Assembly (NCBI GenBank): GCA_964585545.1 | Contig: CAZPDT010000004.1 | Span: 62,001 to 126,000 of the forward strand | DNA from: Brumimicrobium sp964585545 | GTDB taxonomy: Bacteria; Bacteroidota; Bacteroidia; Flavobacteriales_D; Crocinitomicaceae | Direction: 5' to 3' | DNA length: 64,000 nucleotides | Shown: one piece after another, positions 7,672 to 15,084 of the stretch | Position numbering within the stretch: the stretch's first letter is position 1 | How the letters are laid out: each line of letters opens with the position of its first letter | Position numbers and translations under genes: made by a program | The notes under the pieces: generated by a model | What the model was told of the DNA's origin: nothing | The model's database searches: none | What the model saw: the letters and a program-made list of their open reading frames with translations, nothing else

Positions 7672-9984
7672 TTATATATCCAGACGTTTACCAAAATAAT
7701 AAAAAATCACTATGAAAATTAATAGAACCAATATAATTCCATAAAATACTGTGGTATGAATCAAAAATCTACTTTTATCGTATTCATTTTTTTGAGAAAA
7801 GAAAAGACGATTATCGCCCGGTGTAGGCTTCGCTTGAATCCATTGTTGGAGCTCATCACTATCCAATCCTATACCCTGTCTAACCCAACTGAGTTTTTTA
7901 CTTTTTAATGGAGGAAAAGAAGACAATTCAATATTGACCAAACGATAGCCTTTATCGTCATATAAACGAATTTTATCATTTTTATTAAATCCAAATGGGA
8001 GATTACCAACAACATGGATAAACATCCCAAATTCTTTTTTAAATTTAACTTTATCTGTGGTCAAGACAAGATAACTTTTAGGCAAAAGCAATGTTCCTTC
8101 CTTTAGCGTAAAAACATGTTGTTCCTTTTCATCTTTTAGTGTCCAATTGGATATATTTAATGTATCATTAGACGTATTTAATAATTCAATCCAATCTGCT
8201 GAAAATCTTGTATTAACATGTGATATTTTAAATTCACTAACAATAACTTTGTTCAGATATGGTGGTGTTTTTTTAGGTTTAAAAATAGGTTCAATAGAAT
8301 AATTCTCTTTTTGAACTGTAAACGTTTGTTTTGTATTCTTACTTTTATTGTGTTTCCATCCTGCAAAATAGAAGTTATCATTAGGAATAGCTTCAACTGT
8401 CAATGGAATACCTTTATAATACTTTGCATTATAATCATTTGTAATAAAAATGGAGTTTAATTTAATTTTTCCTCCTTTATTGTGCCCAACGCGCAAATTA
8501 AACTGTTCTTTTAAATCAAACTTTTGGCTTAATTGTTTTTGAATTATTACTGGTCTTCTTTTTAAAAACGTCTTAATGCGATCGATACTCCGTTCATACC
8601 TCAATTCTTTTACATTCCATCTTTTCCTATGATAACCAATCTCTTCAGACCACCTTTTTGTCATTTTATCCAATAGTAATTGTGCATGTTCTGGAAGAAA
8701 AAAAGTTTGTATCGCATCAGAGAAGTAATTAACAAATACATTTTTTATACTATCATTGGTTAGTAATTTTCTTAAAATTAAAGTGTAATCAGTTGGATAT
8801 TGTTTGTTTGTATCGAGGTCTGAAGTAAAAAGTGCCAATGAATTTTCTTTGATTTTTTTACGATCAAAAATAGCTAATCCCATATCTAAATCATATAAAA
8901 TTGTTTTATAAGGTGTATTTTTTTGGGCGTCTTTATATAATCTAATGTTTGCCGAAGCGTCGGAGTTTCCAAGATAAATTTGAATAATACTGTATTTTAA
9001 ATAATCTTCAACATCTATCATTTTTTGCAACTGCTTGAAGTCTTTGTTGGTAAGTATTTCTCTTTGTTTTAAAAAATGAATTAAGTTTTGGTAATCTTTT
9101 AAGGTATTTCTAGTACCATATTTTATATCTTCAGGCGGACTCAAAATAGAAATATCACTTTTTTTGATATCAAAATGTTGGTGAATGTAGTGTTCATTAA
9201 TTTTTTCTCTTAAACTGTATATTCCCCAATATTTTCCATTGATATATACTGCTACAGGTTGATATTCTTGAAATGCAATTCCCCATTGTTTGGTTAATTG
9301 TGAAGAAAAAGGATCTCTAATATGTGCTCCTTGCATGTCTCCACCAGCATTCCGAAGAATAAAATTTTTGTATTTGTTAAATGGCAATTGTGGAAAAAGA
9401 GGGTAGTAAAAACGGTTCTTCCCATATTTTTTACGTGCATATATTGCAAAAGATTTTTGTGGCATACTTTTACTGTATCCTCCAAAAATTTTTATTCCTG
9501 CTACTTGATTGATAACTTGTTTATTTTTATCAATCAGTTCAATATGAATAGGTTTTTCAATATTTTTCCAAAAATTAGCCCCTTTATAGGGTGGTTTTTC
9601 ACTGGCACAACAACCTTTTACATATATTCCTTTTACAGAGTCAAATAAATTATCTGGAGCTGTTACAATTGAAAAATAGGGGAGGGTTTGTTTACGAGAA
9701 GTAATATATGTGTTTGATTTATAAATTATAGAATCACTATTTTTTTTATAAATAGCAAAATATAAAGCTTCATCTCCATTAATTGAAATGCTTTTTTTGA
9801 CTTGAGAAGATTTTTTATTGGGTGTTGTTCCATTGCGTGTATAAAACACCTTCCAACCTTTCGGTATTTGAACTTTAACTTCTTTTAAACCAGGATAATT
9901 TCCTCCATTTGGAAGAAACTGCACTTTATTTTGTGAAAATACAAAACCTGAAATAAAAAAAATGTAAATGAAAATTAACCTCAA
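7672..9984 (-). CDS. CotH kinase domain and lamin-tail domain protein with C-terminal membrane helix
   Basis: A 770-residue exported protein. A signal peptide (residues 1-17, ending FVFSQ) is followed by a chitobiase-like/FN3-like region (YTRNGTTPNK), a CotH kinase domain at about residues 100-470 (KIFGGYSKSMPQKSFAIYAR, LRNAGGD, YWGIYSLREKINEHY, and the YDLDMG metal-binding motif near 365), a repeat-like segment with FAGWKHN near 540, a lamin-tail-type domain at about 580-690 (DWIELLNTSNDTLNISNWTL), and a membrane helix at about 743-765 ending KRLDI. CotH kinases are secreted protein kinases known from spore coats. A C-terminal helix instead of a type IX sorting domain suggests that it stays membrane-tethered. 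Confidence 0.8.
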   Translation of the reverse strand: MRLIFIYIFFISGFVFSQNKVQFLPNGGNYPGLKEVKVQIPKGWKVFYTRNGTTPNKKSSQVKKSISINGDEALYFAIYKKNSDSIIYKSNTYITSRKQTLPYFSIVTAPDNLFDSVKGIYVKGCCASEKPPYKGANFWKNIEKPIHIELIDKNKQVINQVAGIKIFGGYSKSMPQKSFAIYARKKYGKNRFYYPLFPQLPFNKYKNFILRNAGGDMQGAHIRDPFSSQLTKQWGIAFQEYQPVAVYINGKYWGIYSLREKINEHYIHQHFDIKKSDISILSPPEDIKYGTRNTLKDYQNLIHFLKQREILTNKDFKQLQKMIDVEDYLKYSIIQIYLGNSDASANIRLYKDAQKNTPYKTILYDLDMGLAIFDRKKIKENSLALFTSDLDTNKQYPTDYTLILRKLLTNDSIKNVFVNYFSDAIQTFFLPEHAQLLLDKMTKRWSEEIGYHRKRWNVKELRYERSIDRIKTFLKRRPVIIQKQLSQKFDLKEQFNLRVGHNKGGKIKLNSIFITNDYNAKYYKGIPLTVEAIPNDNFYFAGWKHNKSKNTKQTFTVQKENYSIEPIFKPKKTPPYLNKVIVSEFKISHVNTRFSADWIELLNTSNDTLNISNWTLKDEKEQHVFTLKEGTLLLPKSYLVLTTDKVKFKKEFGMFIHVVGNLPFGFNKNDKIRLYDDKGYRLVNIELSSFPPLKSKKLSWVRQGIGLDSDELQQWIQAKPTPGDNRLFFSQKNEYDKSRFLIHTTVFYGIILVLLIFIVIFYYFGKRLDI

Positions 9985-10033
9985 CTCAATAAATTTATAA
10001 CAAACTCACTATTGTATAAAGGTAATAATTTGA

Positions 10034-11143
10034 TTAGCGTTGGATGGTTAATTTTTGATATTTATTGATTGTATTTCCCGCTTCATCCTCAGCTACAATA
10101 ATATAAATATAGTTTCCTTCTTTTACTGGTTGATCATATTTATCAAATCCATTCCATCTAAAATGTGGATTATTGGTAGTATAAACTACATTTTGATTCA
10201 TATCCATAATTGTCAATTGGAAGGATTTTAAATGTTTTGATTCAATGAAAAATATATCGTTTTGACCATCACCATTAGGGGTAAATACATTGGGAAGTTG
10301 TCCTATTTCTCCTTTTATGTTTATAGATACACCAGCAGATTTTGTTGTTTCTATATTTCCTTTTCGTATGGTTAATTCAACATTATAATTGCCTGCATTA
10401 TTAAAAAAGTGTTCTGGTTGAAGTGCATAACTGTAATTACCATCACCAAAGCTCCATTCTATTGAAGCTCCTTCTGGAACATCCTTAGCTGAAAAATGAA
10501 CAAATTGATTGTTTTGTCGAATTATTTCTATTTCTACTTGTGATAAATCGGATTTTATTTTAGTCTTATCATCCTCCAATTTACTCTGAGGCAGTGTTTT
10601 ATTCAAATGAACATTTATATTTTCCTTTCTATTATTTTGATTGTCGTAATTTAAAGTTGTAGCTTTTTCATTTTTAGGAACAACAGGTACAGTATGTGTT
10701 ACATTTTCGTCATTGTTGACCTCTGTATTTAATTTATTGTTCTTTAAGTCTTCGATATTAGATGTAGGTGTTGTATTGAGCTGATGACCTTTATTTTTAT
10801 GCATCTTTAACTCTTCTTTGTCCTCTTGTATATCGGATTCTTTATTTGTTATTCTATTTTCTTTAAATTCGGCATTATTATGCTTAGAAATTTCTAATTT
10901 TTCTTTTTTATTTATAGAAGATTCATTGTTTTTAACCAACACAATCGTTCCTATAGTAACAGCAGCTACGATACTTGCTCCGATAATTGTTTTACCAACC
11001 AAACCAATAGAAGAAACTGATCCAGCAGTACTGGCACCACCAATACTGGATTGGATTCCTGTCCATAAATTAGGATTTACCTTTGCTTTGTAGTTTCCTA
11101 ATTCCTTTTGGAATAATTCTTTTATGTTGTCTTTATCGTTCAA
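10034..11143 (-). CDS. Membrane-anchored PKD and CHU_C (gliding-motility-type) domain protein, candidate anti-sigma partner
   Basis: A 369-residue protein with a soluble N-terminus (residues 1-48, including LFQKELGNYKAKVNPNLW, as seen in Bacteroidota proteins encoded next to sigma factors), one membrane helix near 49-70 (TIIGASIVAAVTIGTIVLV), a polar Asn/Lys/Glu-rich linker to about 200, a PKD domain (ASIEWSFGDGNYSYALQPEH) and a C-terminal CHU_C domain (NVFTPNGDGQNDIFFI, KEGNYIYIIVAEDEAG). CHU_C domains normally direct type IX secretion, but there is no cleavable signal peptide here. It overlaps the ECF sigma gene by 11 bases, so an anti-sigma or envelope-sensing role is inferred from position only. 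Confidence 0.7.
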   Translation of the reverse strand: MNDKDNIKELFQKELGNYKAKVNPNLWTGIQSSIGGASTAGSVSSIGLVGKTIIGASIVAAVTIGTIVLVKNNESSINKKEKLEISKHNNAEFKENRITNKESDIQEDKEELKMHKNKGHQLNTTPTSNIEDLKNNKLNTEVNNDENVTHTVPVVPKNEKATTLNYDNQNNRKENINVHLNKTLPQSKLEDDKTKIKSDLSQVEIEIIRQNNQFVHFSAKDVPEGASIEWSFGDGNYSYALQPEHFFNNAGNYNVELTIRKGNIETTKSAGVSINIKGEIGQLPNVFTPNGDGQNDIFFIESKHLKSFQLTIMDMNQNVVYTTNNPHFRWNGFDKYDQPVKEGNYIYIIVAEDEAGNTINKYQKLTIQR

Positions 11144-11669
11144 TTTTATATTTTTTTAATTGTTCTCTAAGTGCAGATTTTGCTCTAGAATACTGCGACT
11201 TAGAAGTACTTTCAGAAATTCCTAATTCATTCGCTATTTCTTTATGTGAATATCCTTCGATTGCATACATGTTAAATACAATTCTGAAGCCATCTGGTAA
11301 TTGTTGAACAATTTCCATTAATACTTCCGCTTGTAAACGTTCTTCTATATTACTATCATGAACAATTTTAAAGTTAGTATCATCTAATTCTATGTTCTTT
11401 TGGTGTTTTTTATTTTTCCTAATTTCATCTAACGCTGTATTTACAACGATTCGTCTCATCCATCCTTCAAAAGAACCTTTATTTTTAAATTTATGAATGT
11501 TTTTAAATATTTTTATAAATCCATCTTGTAAAACGTCTTCTGCCTTTGCTTTATCTGTAAAATATCTCATGGTTACTCCCATCAATAAAGGAGAGTAACG
11601 ATTAAATAACTCACGTTGAGCATTACTATTTCCAGAAATACATTCCTGTACAAGTGTCTTTTCATTCAT
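11133..11669 (-). CDS. ECF-type RNA polymerase sigma factor
   Basis: A 178-residue sigma-70 family protein of extracytoplasmic-function size with only regions 2 and 4. Region 2 shows RYFTDKAKAEDVLQDGFIKI and GSFEGWMRRIVVN; region 4 shows QLPDGFRIVFNMYAIEGYS followed by the helix-turn-helix HKEIANELGISESTSKSQYS. It would redirect RNA polymerase to a set of envelope genes. It is the first gene of a unit running on into the PKD/CHU_C protein (11-base overlap), the CotH-like protein and a barrel protein, all on the minus strand. Between it and the divergent thioredoxin-like gene lies a perfect 19-bp inverted repeat. Confidence 0.92.
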   Translation of the reverse strand: MNEKTLVQECISGNSNAQRELFNRYSPLLMGVTMRYFTDKAKAEDVLQDGFIKIFKNIHKFKNKGSFEGWMRRIVVNTALDEIRKNKKHQKNIELDDTNFKIVHDSNIEERLQAEVLMEIVQQLPDGFRIVFNMYAIEGYSHKEIANELGISESTSKSQYSRAKSALREQLKKYKIER

Positions 11670-11746
11670 TTTATATCACCACTTAATAGACTACAATATT
11701 AACCAAAAGGTTGCAAGTTATCCATATAATCGATAGGTTGTGATTA

Positions 11747-11801
11747 AAAGGGATTTCTAAAAATTACTTTTTGAAAGAAAGCAATTTTTAGAAATCCCTT
11801 T
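11747..11801. repeat. Perfect 19-bp inverted repeat between divergent genes
   Basis: AAAGGGATTTCTAAAAATT (11747-11765) is repeated exactly in inverse as 11783-11801 around a 17-base spacer, which itself allows a further CTTT/AAAG pairing. It lies between the divergent ECF sigma gene and the TlpA-like gene, so it is not placed as a terminator for either. The right arm ends 7 bases before a TAAATTTG box, covering the -33 zone. An operator, a cruciform or a miniature mobile remnant are all possible. Confidence 0.75.
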
Positions 11802-11807
11802 AAGTGT

Positions 11808-11815
11808 TAAATTTG
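11808..11815 (+). promoter_or_regulatory. -7 element for the TlpA-like lipoprotein gene
   Basis: TAAATTTG matches TAnnTTTG and lies 28 bases before the ATG at 11843, giving a leader of about 20 bases. The expected -33 zone falls inside the right arm of the 19-bp inverted repeat, and no TTG is present there. Confidence 0.45.
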
Positions 11816-11842
11816 TAACTTCTATTAAATTCAACTTAAAAA

Positions 11843-13072
11843 ATGAAATATTTAAAATTATTTATCTTCGGATTGTTTTTTCTTCTGGGGTGTAACCATG
11901 AAATCAAACAAAATAAAAATGATAAAGAAAATACCTTAAAAAGTGGATATTGGAAAGGTTCTCTATTGGTTCAAAATCAACCCATTCCATTTATGTTTTA
12001 TATTGACTCTAACCAGCGAATAGCTGTTTATAATGACAAAAAATTGCTTAAAATGAATGCAATTGAAAACGTGAAAGACAGTTCAAAAGTAGCATTTAAT
12101 GCTTTCCCTAACTATTTTAAATTTAAAATTAAATCTAATAAAGATTTTGCCGGCTATTTTGTAAATCCTGATCATAAAGAACCCAGAATACAACTCAAAG
12201 CAAAATACATAAGTGATAAACCATTCCAGTTACTTAGAGGATCAAATAAAATGGACCTTATTTCAGGAAAATGGGAAGTTAAATTTATATCCAACACTGA
12301 CCATCCTTATTTTGCAATAGGTCAATTTTATAATGAAAAAAACACAATTAAAGGAACATTTTTAAAAAATTCAGGAGATGAAGGATTTCTCAGTGGTACT
12401 TTTATCAATGATACTTTAAAATTATACAGTTTTAATGGTTCCTCTGCAAGTATATTCATAGCAAACTTGAAAAATGATACACTTAAAGGTATGTATTTAA
12501 GCGGTAATTCTGGAAAAACCCATTGGATGGCTTTTAAAAATGAAAATTTTCAATTGGAAGATAAAAATGCAATAACCTATTTGGTGGATGATTCTTTGTT
12601 CTTTAACTTTAAAACAATAACAGGGGAGACCTTTACTTATCCTAATGATCAACTTAAAAATAAAGTTATTATTTTTCAAATTATGGGTACCTGGTGTCCT
12701 AATTGTTTAGATGAAACTCTATTTTTTAAAGAACTCTACGAAAAATACCATAAATCAGGTTTAGAAATTATTGGTATTGCTTATGAAAAACCGACAAATT
12801 TTGATAAACAAGTTCAACGCGTTCAACGTTTTATTAAAAATGAACAATTATCTTATCCTATTCTTATTGGTGGTAGTTTATCCAATAATAAAGTAGAAAA
12901 GGACTTCTCAATGCTTAATAAAATAGCAGCATTTCCTACTGCTATTTATATCAATAGAAAAGGAGAAGTAGCTAAAATATATACTGGATTTAGTGGTCCT
13001 GGAACAGGAAATATCTATGAAAAATACAAAAGAGAAACAATAACTTTTATTGAAAATTTACTGAACCAATAA
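11843..13072 (+). CDS. Thioredoxin-like (TlpA/ResA-type) lipoprotein with N-terminal beta-rich domain
   Basis: A 409-residue protein with a lipoprotein signal (GLFFLLGC, lipidated Cys 17). Residues 30-250 are a beta-rich region with repeated GYWKGSLLVQNQPIPF-like strands found in Bacteroidota TlpA relatives; residues 255-409 form a thioredoxin fold with the redox motif WCPNC at 284-288 and the cis-Pro region AAFPTAIYINRKGE. It probably works in the periplasm as a thiol-disulphide reductant, for example in cytochrome or envelope protein maturation. It is convergent with the LytTR regulator, the two stop codons being only one base apart. Its specific client is unknown. Confidence 0.85.
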   Translation: MKYLKLFIFGLFFLLGCNHEIKQNKNDKENTLKSGYWKGSLLVQNQPIPFMFYIDSNQRIAVYNDKKLLKMNAIENVKDSSKVAFNAFPNYFKFKIKSNKDFAGYFVNPDHKEPRIQLKAKYISDKPFQLLRGSNKMDLISGKWEVKFISNTDHPYFAIGQFYNEKNTIKGTFLKNSGDEGFLSGTFINDTLKLYSFNGSSASIFIANLKNDTLKGMYLSGNSGKTHWMAFKNENFQLEDKNAITYLVDDSLFFNFKTITGETFTYPNDQLKNKVIIFQIMGTWCPNCLDETLFFKELYEKYHKSGLEIIGIAYEKPTNFDKQVQRVQRFIKNEQLSYPILIGGSLSNNKVEKDFSMLNKIAAFPTAIYINRKGEVAKIYTGFSGPGTGNIYEKYKRETITFIENLLNQ

Positions 13073-13073
13073 A

Positions 13074-13826
13074 TTAAATTAAATTTAATTTCTTCATTAA
13101 TCTTTCTTTATAAGAACCTCCAATTGGAATTAATTTTTTTTCATCTTCTAATTGAAGGTTGGGATATTCTATAGTAGAAATTTTATCTAAGCGAACAATA
13201 AATGATCGGTGAACTCTAACAAAATCACTATCTCCTAACTTTCTATCAATATCCTTCATTGTAGAATGAATTGTGTACCTTTTATCTAAGGTATTAATTA
13301 CAACATAATCTTTTAGTGCTTCAACAAAGTATATATTTTCGGTTTTTAATTTTACCAATCGAGAGTTGGATTTTACGAAAATAAAGTCATTAGAACCTTT
13401 ACCCTCAACAATGGTATATAGAAAATCACGTTCTTTTTTTACTTCTTTCTCTTTCAAATGTTTGTATAGAGCTAATTCAATGGTTGTATGTAAATCAATT
13501 TCTTTAAAAGGTTTAATAATATAACCGTAAGGACCAGAAATTTTTGCCTTTTCTAACGTTGTTTCATCAGCATAAGCAGTAAGGAATATAACTGGAATAT
13601 GATGTTCTCGTCTAATGATTTCAGCAGCTTCAATACCATTCATATCTCCTTTTAGCATGATATCCATTAATACTATATCTGGATTTTGCTCTTTAGCAAG
13701 AGTAATTGCTTTTTCACCAGTAGCCGAAGAACCTGCAATAACATAACCTAATCTTTTTAAATTATGTTGTATATCTTTTGATATAATCGACTCATCTTCA
13801 ACAACTAATACCTTAACTTTTGACAT
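13074..13826 (-). CDS. LytTR-family two-component response regulator
   Basis: A 250-residue regulator. Residues 1-120 are a receiver domain (VLVVEDESIISKDI; phosphoacceptor Asp in DIVLMDIML near residue 54; FLTAYAD; GYIIKPFKE with the conserved Lys). Residues 145-250 are a LytTR DNA-binding domain (IYFVEALKDYVVINT, FVRVHRSFIVRLDKI). Such proteins bind direct repeats upstream of their targets and commonly partner with HisKA_2 or LytS-like kinases. No kinase is adjacent; the nearest HisKA_2-type kinase in the window is at 48819-50744. The target genes are not evident. Confidence 0.93.
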   Translation of the reverse strand: MSKVKVLVVEDESIISKDIQHNLKRLGYVIAGSSATGEKAITLAKEQNPDIVLMDIMLKGDMNGIEAAEIIRREHHIPVIFLTAYADETTLEKAKISGPYGYIIKPFKEIDLHTTIELALYKHLKEKEVKKERDFLYTIVEGKGSNDFIFVKSNSRLVKLKTENIYFVEALKDYVVINTLDKRYTIHSTMKDIDRKLGDSDFVRVHRSFIVRLDKISTIEYPNLQLEDEKKLIPIGGSYKERLMKKLNLI

Positions 13827-13974
13827 ACAATAATATTGATTTTCATAAAAAAATATTTTTTTATGAAAGGTTGTTTAGTAAAATATAACCATAAAAATAC
13901 AATCTATTTATGGTTCAACCTAAATTATACATATAATAATTTAAAATCTATAAAAATAATAAATAATTTACGAA

Positions 13975-14068
13975 TGTCTTAAACGCTAAACCTTGGACAC
14001 TGAGCCCCTCCCCAGCGTTCAGACAACTTTTAACATATTCTTAGTTTGCTAAGATACGGCTTTTTTTT
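13975..14068 (+). ncRNA. Candidate small structured RNA with terminator-like end
   Basis: TGTCT (13975-13979) pairs with AGACA (14021-14025) and AACGCT (13982-13987) with AGCGTT (14014-14019), giving an 11-bp stem with a small internal loop around a C-rich apical loop. A second hairpin, CTTAG/CTAAG (14040-14053), is followed by ATACGGC and eight T residues (14061-14068), as at the end of a plus-strand transcript. The GC content stands out against the flanks. I found no convincing promoter upstream and cannot match it to a known RNA family, so this is a candidate only. Confidence 0.25.
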
Positions 14069-14621
14069 GGTTTTCGTTATTTTATCAAATACCACTTCTG
14101 CATTTTTTAAAAATACATAAATTTAAAAAATCAAAACTGCTTTAATAATTTAAAATAAAAAGGAAAATTTTAAAATCTTTATTATTACTATTATAATGTT
14201 AATAGAGTTGATGATTTCTTTTTAATTAATTTGTAAAATTGGTTATTAACATTTGGTATAGGGTTATAAACAAGTTATAATTATTTATAGGCTTAATAAA
14301 GAATAATTTAAAGTTTTATGAACAAATTTATCTGTTTAATCAAAGTGAATAAAAATTAATTTTAAAACCGATTTTTAAACTCTTTTTTAGTGTTGATAAG
14401 ATGGAATAAAAAGTAAAAATTTATACTTGATTTTTACATTTATAATTGAGTTTGAAAATAAATTTTAAAAAAGCAAGAAGAACTTATTAGAAGTATTGAA
14501 CAGCTTTTTCTGTTTTTGTTTATAACCTTGTCGATAATATTTTTTTAATTTGCTTAAAAATCAAGGTGTTTAAAAATTAAAAAAAGCTATTGTTAATAAT
14601 TCATATCGATTGTTAATTGCG

Positions 14622-14629
14622 TAAATTTG
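14622..14629 (+). promoter_or_regulatory. -7 element for rpiB
   Basis: TAAATTTG matches TAnnTTTG and lies 15 bases before the ATG at 14644, implying an almost leaderless rpiB transcript. A correctly spaced TTG is not obvious. Confidence 0.5.
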
Positions 14630-14643
14630 TATAAAATAACATT

Positions 14644-15084
14644 ATGAAAAATACTAAAACTATTCCAATTGGAGCTGATCATGCTGGATATCAATTAAAA
14701 GAAGCAATTAAAGCTCATTTTAAAGAACAAGGATTTAAATTTAAAGACTTTGGAACAACTTCAGAAGAAAGTATTGATTATCCAGATTATGGTCATCCAG
14801 TAGCACAATATATTGAAAATAATAAAGATGCTTTAGGAATTGTTATATGTGGAAGTGGAAACGGAATCAACATGACAGTAAATAAGCATCAAGATATACG
14901 GAGTGCGCTTTGTTGGAACGAAGAAGTTGCAATATTGGCAAGACAGCATAATGATGCTAATATAATCGCACTTCCTGCACGTTTTATTTCTATGGAAATG
15001 GGAATTAATATTGTAGAAGCTTTTTTATCTTCATCATTTGAAGGAGGAAGACACCAAAGACGAGTTGATAAAATTTCTTGTTAA
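14644..15084 (+). CDS. rpiB: Ribose-5-phosphate isomerase B
   Basis: A 146-residue LacAB/RpiB family enzyme that interconverts ribose 5-phosphate and ribulose 5-phosphate in the pentose phosphate pathway. Visible marks are IPIGADHAGYQLK, DFGTTSEESIDYPDYGHPVA, the catalytic-loop motif GIVICGSGNGINMTVNK (Cys as general base) and ALCWNEEVAILARQHNDANI. Length is normal. It is preceded by a TAnnTTTG box with a very short leader and is convergent with rnr, the two genes overlapping by 4 bases at their ends. Confidence 0.95.
   Translation: MKNTKTIPIGADHAGYQLKEAIKAHFKEQGFKFKDFGTTSEESIDYPDYGHPVAQYIENNKDALGIVICGSGNGINMTVNKHQDIRSALCWNEEVAILARQHNDANIIALPARFISMEMGINIVEAFLSSSFEGGRHQRRVDKISC

Larger units (their letters stand above)
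13827..14643. other. 817-bp gene-free AT-rich interval
   Basis: No credible coding region is present between the LytTR gene and rpiB. The sequence is extremely AT-rich apart from a GC-rich island at about 13982-14019 that forms part of a candidate structured RNA (listed separately). I see no DnaA-box cluster, tRNA, tmRNA or RNase P signature. The last 20 bases hold the rpiB promoter. Confidence 0.6.

Noticed and set aside
13827..14643. Replication origin in the AT-rich gap
   Set aside because: No cluster of DnaA boxes and no dnaA or other origin-associated genes nearby.
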